A stretch of DNA of 64,000 nucleotides from Pseudoalteromonas luteoviolacea H33-S (lineage in GTDB: Bacteria; Pseudomonadota; Gammaproteobacteria; Enterobacterales; Alteromonadaceae), in the NCBI RefSeq assembly GCF_001625695.1, contig NZ_AUXY01000104.1, positions 62,001 through 126,000 of the forward strand. The letters are read 5' to 3'. This document shows positions 52,660-62,224 of this stretch, in pieces. A program made the translations under genes and the position numbers. Under the pieces are notes generated by a model that ran no database searches, was not told the origin of the DNA, and worked only from the letters and a program-made list of their open reading frames with translations. The first letter of the stretch is position 1; every line of letters starts with the position of its first letter.

Positions 52660-52705
52660 ATGGTCAGACCAGAGGAAAGGCGAAATACAAATTAAAACCA
52701 ATTGG
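52660..52705. promoter_or_regulatory. Second PdhR-box-like site and CCAATTGG palindrome
   Basis: TGGT-CAG-ACCA at 52661-52671 keeps the PdhR half-sites and 3-base spacing about 148 bases upstream of the first box. CCAATTGG at 52698-52705 is a further short palindrome. The rest of 52389-52921, AT-rich and with no gene, shows nothing else I can name. Confidence 0.45.
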
Positions 52706-52921
52706 CAAATTTAAATAGTATGAAGAAACATGGTGTTTTATTGAATGGATAATAAAAGAGGAGGAGAAGCTGTCCTAAAATCAACGTCAGGGGGGACAAC
52801 TTCTCACAGGGTTAACTTGTGCTCATCTCTAACTTCCTCTTCTTCGCTTGTTATCATTATATGTTCGTGATTAGTGTGCATTTCAGGTACAAACTAACCC
52901 GTTCGATTATGAACCAAGAAG

Positions 52922-53941
52922 TTAAGGTAATGGTACTGTCAGAAAATACAGGAATTGTAATAATGAGCCTTCACTAATTGCAGCATCGGCCTGTTCTACT
53001 ACTTTGGGCTTGCCATGAATGGCCACTCCTAAGTCAGCTGCGGCCATCATGACAAGGTCGTTCGCACCGTCACCAATCGCGAGTGTCTGCCCTGGACTCA
53101 CTTCATAGCGCTCACGTAAGGCATTTAACACCTCAGCCTTTTTCTCAGCATCCACAATCTCTCCGATGACACGGCCAGTAAGACGTTGCCCATCGATTTC
53201 TAGCGTATTGGCATATACATGGTCTAGATCCAATCTAGATTGCAACGCCTCTGCAAACCAAGTAAATCCACCCGATGCAATTGCTAATCGCCATTGATGT
53301 GCTTTTAACACCTCACACAGCTGCTTTATACCCAACATTAAAGGTAGATCTTCTTTAAGCGGTGAGATTAAACTCAATTCAATCCCCTGCAACTTCGCCA
53401 CTCGCTTGTGCAGACTTTCATTGAATGCCAATTTACCAGCCATGGCCTCTGCGGTGACTGAAGCGACTTCATCATATACGTCTGCCAAACGCGCAATTTC
53501 ATCAATGCACTCTATCTCAATCACTGTTGAGTCCATATCCATGACCAATAGACCTGGAGTATTTAATTGAGGCAAAATAGGTAAGATCGCCCCCTGACAA
53601 CCAAGTTTGCCAGCGGCTTGACGAATGTCTGATTTAGGCCACTCACCAGAGGGAAAATATGCCATGATGGCGACACCGGCGGGTAAATCCTCATGTGCTT
53701 GGTACGCACATACCTGTGTAGGCACGATATTGACCAATGCCAAGGCGTTTAAAAACTCAAGTAAAATTGACCCTGTAATAGTCGTACCAAATAACACGAT
53801 ACAGTGTGCTGAGTCCTCTGCTAATCCCCCCTCTTTCACAGATTGGGCATTTTCAAATTCATACCACTTTGATAAGGTAAGTTGATTTTCAACAGGGCGG
53901 ACATCAAGTTGGTCGAGACTTGGCATATTTAGCATTGGCAT
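52922..53941 (-). CDS. serB: Phosphoserine phosphatase
   Basis: A 339-residue HAD phosphatase making the last step of serine synthesis. The nucleophile Asp lies in MDMDSTVIEIECIDEIA near residue 135; GGFTWFA and GDGANDLVMM are motifs II and IV. An N-terminal domain of about 120 residues precedes the catalytic part, as in E. coli SerB (322 residues). It is divergent from a YtjB-family gene, as in E. coli. Serine feeds glycine and the gcv system encoded elsewhere in the window. Confidence 0.95.
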   Translation of the reverse strand: MPMLNMPSLDQLDVRPVENQLTLSKWYEFENAQSVKEGGLAEDSAHCIVLFGTTITGSILLEFLNALALVNIVPTQVCAYQAHEDLPAGVAIMAYFPSGEWPKSDIRQAAGKLGCQGAILPILPQLNTPGLLVMDMDSTVIEIECIDEIARLADVYDEVASVTAEAMAGKLAFNESLHKRVAKLQGIELSLISPLKEDLPLMLGIKQLCEVLKAHQWRLAIASGGFTWFAEALQSRLDLDHVYANTLEIDGQRLTGRVIGEIVDAEKKAEVLNALRERYEVSPGQTLAIGDGANDLVMMAAADLGVAIHGKPKVVEQADAAISEGSLLQFLYFLTVPLP

Positions 53942-54014
53942 TGAGCACTCCTAATAACGGTATAGGCTCTTTTTAACATCTAATGAAAATAAAGTCAGCC
54001 AACAAGCTGTAACT

Positions 54015-54653
54015 ATGAAAAATACACAAGCGAACACCTTTTTACAGTCATCAAAAAGTAAACGATTACTGAGACTTATTATCGCAGCGGGCTGTTTGAT
54101 TGCGCTGTTATGGATTGCGACCAATACCAGTTTTCGCTCTCACCAGTTACTTCATACAAATGCCAACCATACTGGACAAAGCTTAATCAATCAGTTTGCA
54201 TTAAATGCGATTGAACCACTGGCGAAGATGGATAAGGCTAGACTCAAAACATTGAGTAATCATCTCGCTAGCGATGAGTACGTGTTATCTGTGGCGGTTT
54301 ATAATCACAAGGGAGAATTTGTCATTGGCAATGATGGTATCACTCAAACACCTGTGATTGCAGGCTTGCCAGATGGACTTGCTGGGATCAACCCGAGTAA
54401 AGATGCCATTGTCAGTACCATTGTCGATAACGAACGTACAATTGGCTTTGTCAGTATTGAATACCTGACTGACGCCGCAATGAATGAAAGCCACAAGCAC
54501 TTTCACCAGCTTGGCCGTATCGTGCTACTCATGCTCATTATTGTCGGAGTATTTACTTGGCAAATAGGCAGAGCATTGACGCGACGTGATGTCAAAAAGC
54601 ACATTAACAAAAGTGCACAAGAGGATAAGACCGAAAAAAATACTAATGAATGA
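54015..54653 (+). CDS. AhpA/YtjB (Smp) family membrane protein
   Basis: A 212-residue inner-membrane protein: a membrane helix at about 18-38, a periplasmic stretch (about 40-165) and a second helix at about 168-188, followed by a charged cytoplasmic tail rich in Lys and Asn. The periplasmic part (EYVLSVAVYNHKGEFVIGND) resembles sensor-type folds. The divergent arrangement with serB, 73 bases apart, is the same as for E. coli ytjB (smp). Function is not well defined. Confidence 0.82.
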   Translation: MKNTQANTFLQSSKSKRLLRLIIAAGCLIALLWIATNTSFRSHQLLHTNANHTGQSLINQFALNAIEPLAKMDKARLKTLSNHLASDEYVLSVAVYNHKGEFVIGNDGITQTPVIAGLPDGLAGINPSKDAIVSTIVDNERTIGFVSIEYLTDAAMNESHKHFHQLGRIVLLMLIIVGVFTWQIGRALTRRDVKKHINKSAQEDKTEKNTNE

Positions 54654-54708
54654 TGTGCGCTAGCAAAACTCTCTCAATGCAGTGAAGGCTACAGTCAACT
54701 AACAGACG

Positions 54709-55473
54709 TCAAAGCGAAAAAAGCTCCCTGGACGATTTATATAGAGCTTGTGCAATGACTTCTGGTGGTTCAGTACGCAACTGACATACCTGTTCAAAAA
54801 TATCCACCAAACGCACTGGCACATTTATCTGTCCTTGAAACCCATAAACCGGCATTGATGGCGCATCGGTTTCTAATACGAAATTAGATAATGGCAAGCT
54901 GCTAACGACATCACGGGTCTTTCTCGCGCGTGCATAAGTTATCGTGCCACCAATGCCCAGTTTAAATCCTAGCTTTATATAATACTCAGCTTGCTGCCGC
55001 GAACCAGAAAATGCATGGATCACACCACCAAATTGAGGGACCACTTGCTTAAACGCTTGTGCAATTAAGTGGTGACTTTGGCGATGATGAACAATGAGCG
55101 GCAAGCCTAATTGATTAGCCAGTTTAATATGCTCTTTAAATAAGACTTGTTGCAGTGCTAAATCATCGCAATGACTATCAATACCACACTCGCCAATGGC
55201 GATCAGCTTTGCTTTGTGTTGCGCTGCCAAAGCAGCCAAGTGTGGCATGTCTTCTACACTTCGCTCAGTCAAAAAGTACGGATGTAAGCCAAATGCAATA
55301 TGACAACTTGGATGTTGCTGTTGAAACGCCAGTAAACTTTTACTTTGTGTAAGTGATATACCTGGCACCACAAACCGCTCAATGCCAGACGCTTTCGCAT
55401 CTGACATATATTCCGTTAAGTTATCGGCAAGTTCGTCAAAATCCAAGTGACAATGACTGTCTATAAATCGCAT
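54709..55473 (-). CDS. TatD-family metal-dependent hydrolase (YjjV-like)
   Basis: A 254-residue TatD-family nuclease-type hydrolase. The metal-binding HxH lies in IDSHCHLDFDE at residues 4-14, the bridging Glu in IGECGID near residue 95, a His in IVHHRQSH near 129, HAFSG near 152, and the Asp in LETDAPSMP near 203. Length fits E. coli YjjV/TatD. Its ATG directly follows the pdxH stop codon, so it is cotranscribed with pdxH. The natural substrate is uncertain. Confidence 0.92.
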   Translation of the reverse strand: MRFIDSHCHLDFDELADNLTEYMSDAKASGIERFVVPGISLTQSKSLLAFQQQHPSCHIAFGLHPYFLTERSVEDMPHLAALAAQHKAKLIAIGECGIDSHCDDLALQQVLFKEHIKLANQLGLPLIVHHRQSHHLIAQAFKQVVPQFGGVIHAFSGSRQQAEYYIKLGFKLGIGGTITYARARKTRDVVSSLPLSNFVLETDAPSMPVYGFQGQINVPVRLVDIFEQVCQLRTEPPEVIAQALYKSSRELFSL

Positions 55474-56115
55474 TTACGGATTTAAACGCTCAATAGACCA
55501 GCTATCATCTGCTTGCTTCACATACATAAAGCGATCATGAAGACGATGCTCTCCACCTTGCCAAAACTCTATTTTATGTGGCACAACACAGTATCCGCCC
55601 CAAAAATCAGGCAAGGGAATATCGCCTTTAGCAAACTTACTTTTCATCCCTTCAAATGTTTGCATCAATGCCTGCCTTGATGACACTGGACGCGATTGCT
55701 GAGAAGCCCAAGCAGCTAGCTGGCTCTCTTTTGGGCGAGATAAAAAGTACTTTGCCACAGCTGCTGTGCTCATAGACTTAGCTTCACCATAAACAATCAC
55801 TTGTCGCTCAATTGCATGCCAAGGGAAATGTAGAGAGATTTTATTATTCTCAGACAAATCTTGTGCTTTTTTTGAGCCCGTATTAGTAAAAAATACGAAG
55901 CCATTTTTATCTAGATTTTTGAGTAATACGATCCGCTGCGAAGGCTGACCATCTTTATCAACAGTCGCAACCACCATGGCTGTTGGATCTGCACTGAACT
56001 TGGCGTCAACCGCTTGCTTCAACCAAATCTCAAATTGCTCAATAGGATCATCTTGCAAAGTTTCTCGGCGCAGCCCACCTTGCATATATTCTCTGCGGAT
56101 ATCATCTAATTTCAT
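55474..56115 (-). CDS. pdxH: Pyridoxamine 5'-phosphate oxidase
   Basis: A 213-residue FMN enzyme that makes pyridoxal phosphate from pyridoxine or pyridoxamine phosphate. Family signatures are RREYMQGGLRRE at the N-terminus, QRIVLLKNLDKNGFVFFTN around residue 62, and the C-terminal EFWQGGEHRLHDR and RLNP end. Length matches E. coli (218). PLP is used by GcvP, also encoded in this window. It is followed without a gap by the TatD-family gene. Confidence 0.97.
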   Translation of the reverse strand: MKLDDIRREYMQGGLRRETLQDDPIEQFEIWLKQAVDAKFSADPTAMVVATVDKDGQPSQRIVLLKNLDKNGFVFFTNTGSKKAQDLSENNKISLHFPWHAIERQVIVYGEAKSMSTAAVAKYFLSRPKESQLAAWASQQSRPVSSRQALMQTFEGMKSKFAKGDIPLPDFWGGYCVVPHKIEFWQGGEHRLHDRFMYVKQADDSWSIERLNP

Positions 56116-56179
56116 CTTGGCGATTCCTTAGCATATTTCAACAACTTCTCTTTGCGCTCAAAGGAAGTATTACATAAAC

Positions 56180-56207
56180 AAAAAGCCGCCTAGAATGGCG
56201 GCTTTTT
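56180..56207 (-). terminator. Terminator of argS
   Basis: An 11-bp perfect stem AAAAAGCCGCC/GGCGGCTTTTT with a 6-base loop lies 22 bases past the argS stop; the minus-strand end GCTTTTTGTTT gives the U-run. Confidence 0.92.
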
Positions 56208-56229
56208 CAACATTACACATAGATAAAGC

Positions 56230-57972
56230 TTACATTTGCTCCATCACTTCAATGCCTAACAAATCTAGACCTGTGTGTAGTGTTTTAGCCACTAAATTAC
56301 ATAACATCAAGCGACTTTCTCTTGCTTGTTCTGTGACATCGTCTTTCAAAATAGGACACGCCTCGTAGAAAGACATATATAAACTCGCAAGCTCGTATAA
56401 GTAACCACATAATACGTGTGGCGTCGCTTCATTGATCATTAGATCAAGCACTTCTTCTAACTGCAACAATTTAAGCGCAAGCGCTTTTTCTTGCGGCTCT
56501 ATGATAGCGATGTTACCAGCCAAGGTTGCACTATCCACATTTGCTTTACGGAAGATACTCTTAACACGTGTATATGCATATTGAAGATATGGTGCTGTTG
56601 CGCCTTCAAAGCTCAACATCGTATCCCAGTTGAAGATGTAATCACTGGTGCGATGCTTTGATAAATCTGCATATTTAACCGCGCCAATACCTACTTTACG
56701 AGCGATCTCCGCACGTGCTTCTTCTGACAGCTCAGAAGCGCGCTCAGCAAGTTTATCCGACGCTCGGCCAACCGCTTCATCCAACAAATCTGCAAGCTTA
56801 ATCGTACCACCTGTACGAGTTTTAAATGGCTTGCCATCATCACCCATCATGGTACCAAACAGGCTTGGCTCATAGCTGGTTTTTTCTTTTAACAAACCTG
56901 CTTTACGCGCTGTGATCTCAACTTGATTGAAGTGAAGACCCTGACGTGCATCCACAAAAATCAAGATACGGTCAACATCAAGCTCATTTGAACGGTAATC
57001 ACACGCCGCTAAATCTGTTGTAGAGTATAAGAAACCACCACCTGATTTTTGTACGATAAATACTGATGGCTCACCATCTTTATTCGCTAATTCATCAAGG
57101 AAGACCACTTGTGCACCTTGGTCTTCTACCGCAATGCCTTTTTCTTTGAGCAGTTCGATCACACCATTAAGACGCGCGTTATATGCACTCTCTGCTTTGA
57201 TGTCTTCACGACCAAGGGTTACGTTCAGCTTTTGGTAGACTTCTTCAGAGTGTTTTACTGATGTATCGATGAATAAATGCCACAATTTTTCACAGTGCGC
57301 ATCGCCACCTTGTAATTTTACAACATAGTCACGGGCTTTATCCGCAAAACCTTCTTCATCATCAAAGCGTTTTTTCGCATCACGATAAAAGCTCTCTAAA
57401 TCAGCTAATGCCACCGCCTCAAGATCAATACCTTGCTCAAGTAAATCTTCAAGGTGTGCGATCAGCATACCAAACTGAGTACCCCAGTCACCCATATGAT
57501 TTTGACGGATAACTTTATCACCACGGAATTCAAGGGCACGTACAACGGCATCACCAATGATGGTCGAACGCAGATGACCAACGTGCATTTCTTTTGCAAG
57601 GTTTGGCGATGAATAATCCACAACAACTTTATGTGGCGTTGCGTGTTCTGCTACACCAAGTTTTGCATCTTGGTTAGCCGATTCTAAGCTAGATGCTAAG
57701 AACTCAGGTTTTAGATGAATATTGATAAATCCAGGGCCTGCAATTTCAGTTTTTGCAGCAACATCGTCGATATCTAAGTTATCAATGATCTTCTGTGCAA
57801 CTTCACGCGGATTCGTTTTTAATGCTTTTGCGGCACCCATTGCACCATTGATTTGGTAATCACCAAATTGCGGGCGAGTAGATTGTGTAACCGCTGGGTT
57901 AGTGCCTTCTGGAATGCCCGCAGCTTGCATCGCTGCATTGGCTTTTTCAATTAATAGAGTTTTGATATTCAT
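56230..57972 (-). CDS. argS: Arginyl-tRNA synthetase
   Basis: A 580-residue class I synthetase. The HIGH-type motif reads HVGHLRSTIIGD near residue 129, preceded by the family block SSPNLAKEMHVG. The KMSKS loop is not canonical, as usual for ArgRS (GDDGKPFKTRTGG). The C-terminal DALR anticodon-binding domain is present (PYLQYAYTRVKSI), and the N-terminal ArgRS domain covers residues 1-100. It lies 63 bases after prfC and has its own strong terminator. Confidence 0.97.
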   Translation of the reverse strand: MNIKTLLIEKANAAMQAAGIPEGTNPAVTQSTRPQFGDYQINGAMGAAKALKTNPREVAQKIIDNLDIDDVAAKTEIAGPGFINIHLKPEFLASSLESANQDAKLGVAEHATPHKVVVDYSSPNLAKEMHVGHLRSTIIGDAVVRALEFRGDKVIRQNHMGDWGTQFGMLIAHLEDLLEQGIDLEAVALADLESFYRDAKKRFDDEEGFADKARDYVVKLQGGDAHCEKLWHLFIDTSVKHSEEVYQKLNVTLGREDIKAESAYNARLNGVIELLKEKGIAVEDQGAQVVFLDELANKDGEPSVFIVQKSGGGFLYSTTDLAACDYRSNELDVDRILIFVDARQGLHFNQVEITARKAGLLKEKTSYEPSLFGTMMGDDGKPFKTRTGGTIKLADLLDEAVGRASDKLAERASELSEEARAEIARKVGIGAVKYADLSKHRTSDYIFNWDTMLSFEGATAPYLQYAYTRVKSIFRKANVDSATLAGNIAIIEPQEKALALKLLQLEEVLDLMINEATPHVLCGYLYELASLYMSFYEACPILKDDVTEQARESRLMLCNLVAKTLHTGLDLLGIEVMEQM

Positions 57973-58035
57973 TTGTTATCCTGTGATCCTTGCCAGCCAT
58001 CAGACCAGCAAGGTTAAATTCAATTTAAGCGCTTA

Positions 58036-59625
58036 TTAGTGTTCACGTGTATGATGGAACTTAACATCAGGATAGCGTTCCATTGATAAGTTTAAATTTA
58101 CACGGCTAGGTGCAATGTAAGTTAAGTTATCACCACCATCAAGGGCCAAGTTTGCTTCACACTTGCGTTTAAACTCAGCCATCTTCTTATCGTCGTCACA
58201 CGTCACCCAACGGGCTGTTTGTACCGCTACACTTTCGTAAATAGCATCTACGTTATATTCAGCTTTTAGGCGCGCTACAACCACATCAAACTGAAGCACA
58301 CCGACCGCACCTACGATTAAGCTATTATTTTGTAGTGGTCTAAATACCTGTACCGCACCTTCTTCTGACAGCTGTACTAAGCCTTTTAGCAACTGTTTTT
58401 GCTTAAGTGGATCTTTTAAACGAATGCTACGGAATAATTCTGGCGCGAAATTTGGAATACCACTGAATTTCAGCTTCTCACCTTGCGTGAAGGTATCACC
58501 GATCTGGATTGTACCGTGGTTGTGCAAGCCAATGATGTCACCAGCGTATGCCTCTTGAGCACGCTCACGGTCGCCCGCCATAAATGTTACCGCGTCGGAG
58601 ATACTGACTTTTTTGCCAATACGTACATGGTCCATCTTCATACCTTGCGTATATTTACCCGATACAATACGCATAAAGGCAATACGGTCACGGTGTTTAG
58701 GGTCCATATTTGCTTGAATTTTGAATACGAAGCCTGAGAACTTTTCTTCTTCAGCTTTTACTTCACGCTCTTCAGTTTGACGTGGCATTGGCGTTGGCGC
58801 CCACTCAGTTAAACCGTCAAGCATATGGTCAACACCAAAGTTACCTAATGCTGTACCAAAGTAAACAGGTGTTAGCTCACCCGATAAAAATAGCTCATGA
58901 TCAAACTCATTGGATGCACCGATCACCAACTCTAGCTCTTCACGAAGCTGTTCTGCTAACTCATCACCGATTTCGGCATCTAGATCTGGGTTGTCTAAGC
59001 CCTTTATGATGCGTTTTTCTTGAATGGTATGGCCTTGACCCGTTGCATATAAAATCGTTTCATCACGATGAATGTGGTAAACACCTTTAAACTCTTTACC
59101 GCAGCCGATTGGCCAAGTGATAGGTGCACACATGATATTCAGTTCTGTTTCGACTTCGTCCATCACTTCCATTGGGTCACGGATATCACGGTCAAGCTTA
59201 TTCATGAAAGTCACGATTGGCGTGTCACGTAAGCGAGTAACTTCCATTAATTTACGTGTTCTATCCTCAACACCCTTTGCCGCATCGATCACCATTAGAC
59301 ATGAGTCAACAGCAGTCAGCGTACGATAAGTATCTTCAGAGAAATCTTCGTGTCCCGGAGTATCGAGTAGGTTTACCAATGCATCATTATACGGGAACTG
59401 CATCACCGAGGTTGTTACCGAGATACCACGCTCTTTTTCCATTTCCATCCAGTCGGATTTTGCGTGCTGGTTTGAACCACGGCCTTTTACCGTACCGGCT
59501 TTTTGTAACGCCTTTCCGAATAAAAGTACTTTCTCTGTAATGGTGGTTTTACCCGCATCCGGGTGAGAAATAATGGCAAAAGTACGGCGAAGCGATACTT
59601 CTTGCTGGATACTGTTGTTTGACAT
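58036..59625 (-). CDS. prfC: Peptide chain release factor 3
   Basis: The 529-residue translational GTPase RF3 frees RF1/RF2 from the ribosome after peptide release. G-motifs: SHPDAGKTTITEK (P-loop, residues 16-28), DTPGHEDFSEDT (G3, near 88) and NKLDRD (G4, near 141). Length equals E. coli RF3 (529). The gene precedes argS on the same strand; no terminator separates them, so they may be cotranscribed. Confidence 0.97.
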   Translation of the reverse strand: MSNNSIQQEVSLRRTFAIISHPDAGKTTITEKVLLFGKALQKAGTVKGRGSNQHAKSDWMEMEKERGISVTTSVMQFPYNDALVNLLDTPGHEDFSEDTYRTLTAVDSCLMVIDAAKGVEDRTRKLMEVTRLRDTPIVTFMNKLDRDIRDPMEVMDEVETELNIMCAPITWPIGCGKEFKGVYHIHRDETILYATGQGHTIQEKRIIKGLDNPDLDAEIGDELAEQLREELELVIGASNEFDHELFLSGELTPVYFGTALGNFGVDHMLDGLTEWAPTPMPRQTEEREVKAEEEKFSGFVFKIQANMDPKHRDRIAFMRIVSGKYTQGMKMDHVRIGKKVSISDAVTFMAGDRERAQEAYAGDIIGLHNHGTIQIGDTFTQGEKLKFSGIPNFAPELFRSIRLKDPLKQKQLLKGLVQLSEEGAVQVFRPLQNNSLIVGAVGVLQFDVVVARLKAEYNVDAIYESVAVQTARWVTCDDDKKMAEFKRKCEANLALDGGDNLTYIAPSRVNLNLSMERYPDVKFHHTREH

Positions 59626-59945
59626 TGAAAACTCTACTTTTGGCTTATCTGAGTGTGACTATTCACTGATAACACTCGGCTGTGAACACATATCCGCGTA
59701 TTGTCTCTGATCCTGACTATTTTAACAACTTATCGGCGTATAAATTGCCGATAATCAGCTTAACTTTTACACAAACAAAATCGATATGCTCAGTATTAAG
59801 TGAAATTCGACTATTTTTGGCAATGAATATCAACTGACAACTCAGTGTTGTATTTAAATTATCAATTCATCATAAAAGCCACACTATACAAATGTGCTCA
59901 AGTTGCTAGGATAAGCGCCATCAACACATAATAAAAAAATAACCA
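59626..59945. other. 320-bp divergent intergenic region, prfC / thioesterase
   Basis: AT-rich gap between divergent genes. The only clear structure is an 8-bp inverted repeat TTATCGGC/GCCGATAA at 59730-59754 with a 9-base loop, possibly an operator. No gene or RNA is recognised. Confidence 0.45.
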
Positions 59946-60680
59946 ATGACAAAACTCTTTTTAATTCCAAAGCCTAACCCGCATGCAACGCTGCGATTAT
60001 TTTGTTTTCCATATGCTGGCGGATCTCCTAGTATCTTTATGCCGTGGCTCAATCAACTTCCAGGCAATGTTGAGCTTGTATTGGTACAACTGCCGGGGCG
60101 CGGTGCACGGTTAATGGAAGAACCTCACAATAAAATGAGCTTAATTATTGATGAGTTAATGCAGCATAGTAGTTTTATCACTCAAAAACCTTGCGCCTTC
60201 TTCGGTCATAGTTTAGGAAGTAGAGTAGCCTATGAGCTCGCGTTAACATTACAGAAAGATAATCAGGTATTACCTTTAAAAATCATCGCTTCAGGCAGTC
60301 GTGCACCACACATTGCAAGTAATAAGGCACCGACCTATCATCTACCTGATCCTGAGTTTATCTCCGAACTACACGAGCTCAACGGTACCCCTAAAGAAGT
60401 ACTAGATAATGCGGAACTCATGGAGTTATTTTTACCTCTGCTGCGTGCTGATTTTGAAGTTGCCGATTGTTACCAAGCTGAAGAACTGCCGCTTCCGATC
60501 CCCATTGATGTCTTTTTCGGCCATGATGATATCGATGTAACGACTCCTATGGTTGATGCATGGCAGTCACTATCAGCTTTACCAATTACAAAACATGCAT
60601 TCAATGGCGACCATTTTTTCATTAACACCCACAGTGAACCGGTGCTCAAAACAATATCGCAACTACTTTGTTCACTCTAA
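59946..60680 (+). CDS. Type II thioesterase (GrsT-like)
   Basis: A 244-residue alpha/beta-hydrolase thioesterase. The N-terminus RLFCFPYAGGSPSIFMPW is the family signature (PYAGG oxyanion region); the nucleophile Ser is in FFGHSLGSRVAYELA near residue 87, the Asp in FFGHDDIDV near 196, and the His in GDHFFI near 222. Enzymes of this type clean mis-primed carrier proteins of nonribosomal peptide or polyketide synthases. No synthetase gene is in this window, so its partner must lie elsewhere, or it serves another carrier protein. A single gene with a weak ribosome site. Confidence 0.88.
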   Translation: MTKLFLIPKPNPHATLRLFCFPYAGGSPSIFMPWLNQLPGNVELVLVQLPGRGARLMEEPHNKMSLIIDELMQHSSFITQKPCAFFGHSLGSRVAYELALTLQKDNQVLPLKIIASGSRAPHIASNKAPTYHLPDPEFISELHELNGTPKEVLDNAELMELFLPLLRADFEVADCYQAEELPLPIPIDVFFGHDDIDVTTPMVDAWQSLSALPITKHAFNGDHFFINTHSEPVLKTISQLLCSL

Positions 60681-60893
60681 GCAAGGCTCTAGCGAGCCTC
60701 TGCCTACCCTTTTATTCGTTTTTTATCCTACATTTTCACTAACTTTTTTCCGCAGTCATAGACGTAGGTACAAATTAACATTTATTATATAATACTAGGT
60801 TAACATTCAACCTATAACTGTAATCACATATATGAAGAAGTAAGGCTGATGGAAGGTCAAAGCCGTGTTATTCAGAGAAAAAGGAAAACAAAA

Positions 60894-62222
60894 GTGAGAA
60901 ATGTATTGGTGTTATCTATGCTGATACTCACTCTAAGTGGTTGTAAAAGCTTAGTTGAGAAAGGACATAATCTGTTCCAAGCAGGCATGTATACACAATC
61001 AGCAGAATACTATGAACAAGCACTACAAGAAGACCCTCATGACATTGAAGCACAAAAAGGTCTACTGCAAGCTCGTAATAAAATTCTAGATAAAGGCCTA
61101 ATTGATGTGCGAATGTTACGGTTAGGTGGCAACCCAACTGGTGCTGCAATTAAATTAGAATCTTTGTTGCGCAATCAAATAGCATGGCAAATTGAACCAT
61201 TTGGACCAATCGCTAACACACAAACGGAAGAAATCGACTATGCAACCCTGTGGTTAAAGCAGCGTGCTGCGCAGCTTGGTCAATCTAAGTTCCCAGATCA
61301 ATTCCGCTATTTTGAACATAGATATGCTTTTTTAATCAGCAATGCTCAATTGCACAGCCTATTCACCACTTATCGTGCCGCTTTGCAAAATAAAGCCCAC
61401 GCTCAGTGCACGCGTATGTCGACTAAAACAACTAATGAACGTTTTTACTTACGCCAGTTTACAGAAAAGTATTGTATGGCATGGGATCTACCTCAAGAGT
61501 TGGCCGTTATCACACAAGACCCAACTCGTTACTCGAGTATCAAGCTTACACCTCGCTTCAGAGTGAATTTGCATCGCACGAGTAGGCAAGCAAATTCGCT
61601 CAAAACCGCCTCGTCAGAATTAAAGCAAATATTCAGAGAAAGCCTGTGGTATAACCCTGTGGGGAAAAACACATTCAAGCTCAAATTTGACGCAAACCTA
61701 GAACACACAAGAAAAGCCAAACTTGTTAATCGCCATACTCACTTCACACTCGTTGAAGAAAAGCAAAGCAAAGCCAACCCTTCTGATACATTAGACGTCG
61801 AAGTAAAAAAAGCATTTCGCTATCCTGTCACCGAATTCACAGAGCAATTTAGTGTCAATGCAAAATATGAAGGCATCATTGCCCAACAACAGATAGAGTT
61901 TAGTATCGATGATAGTCAAACACACTATACGCAGAGCCATCAGGCTGATTTTCCTCAACTCAATATCAAGCCAATAAAAGCAACCTTTTTAGATGTAGAC
62001 AGTAAACTTGATAAGCAACTGACCACACTACAACAAGATTTTAAATCTCAGTTAGAGCGAGTGTGGATTGACACCCACTGTAATGGCTTAATCGGCGCAC
62101 AATATGGCGAATATATTTTACGTTGTGGAAAAATCGCACCCGACAATCAGTTTGTGAACAGTTGGTTTCAAAAACAGTTTGGTTTGAATTACCAAGAAAT
62201 GGCGACGTTGTACGCGCTATAA
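60894..62222 (+). CDS. Lipoprotein with N-terminal TPR-like region
   Basis: A lipoprotein of about 442 residues. GTG 60894 follows AAGGAAA and starts a signal RNVLVLSMLILTLSGC with lipidated Cys at about residue 17. An in-frame ATG at 60849 with its own AAGG is an alternative, but would put 15 charged residues before the signal. Right after the Cys comes a TPR-like unit (GHNLFQAGMYTQSAEYYEQA, then DPHDIEAQKGL). The rest, about residues 100-440, is not recognised; it is polar, has scattered Cys and repeated beta-type stretches. It is convergent with the GFA-like gene, stop to stop within 2 bases. Confidence 0.75.
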   Translation: MRNVLVLSMLILTLSGCKSLVEKGHNLFQAGMYTQSAEYYEQALQEDPHDIEAQKGLLQARNKILDKGLIDVRMLRLGGNPTGAAIKLESLLRNQIAWQIEPFGPIANTQTEEIDYATLWLKQRAAQLGQSKFPDQFRYFEHRYAFLISNAQLHSLFTTYRAALQNKAHAQCTRMSTKTTNERFYLRQFTEKYCMAWDLPQELAVITQDPTRYSSIKLTPRFRVNLHRTSRQANSLKTASSELKQIFRESLWYNPVGKNTFKLKFDANLEHTRKAKLVNRHTHFTLVEEKQSKANPSDTLDVEVKKAFRYPVTEFTEQFSVNAKYEGIIAQQQIEFSIDDSQTHYTQSHQADFPQLNIKPIKATFLDVDSKLDKQLTTLQQDFKSQLERVWIDTHCNGLIGAQYGEYILRCGKIAPDNQFVNSWFQKQFGLNYQEMATLYAL

Positions 62223-62224
62223 TT

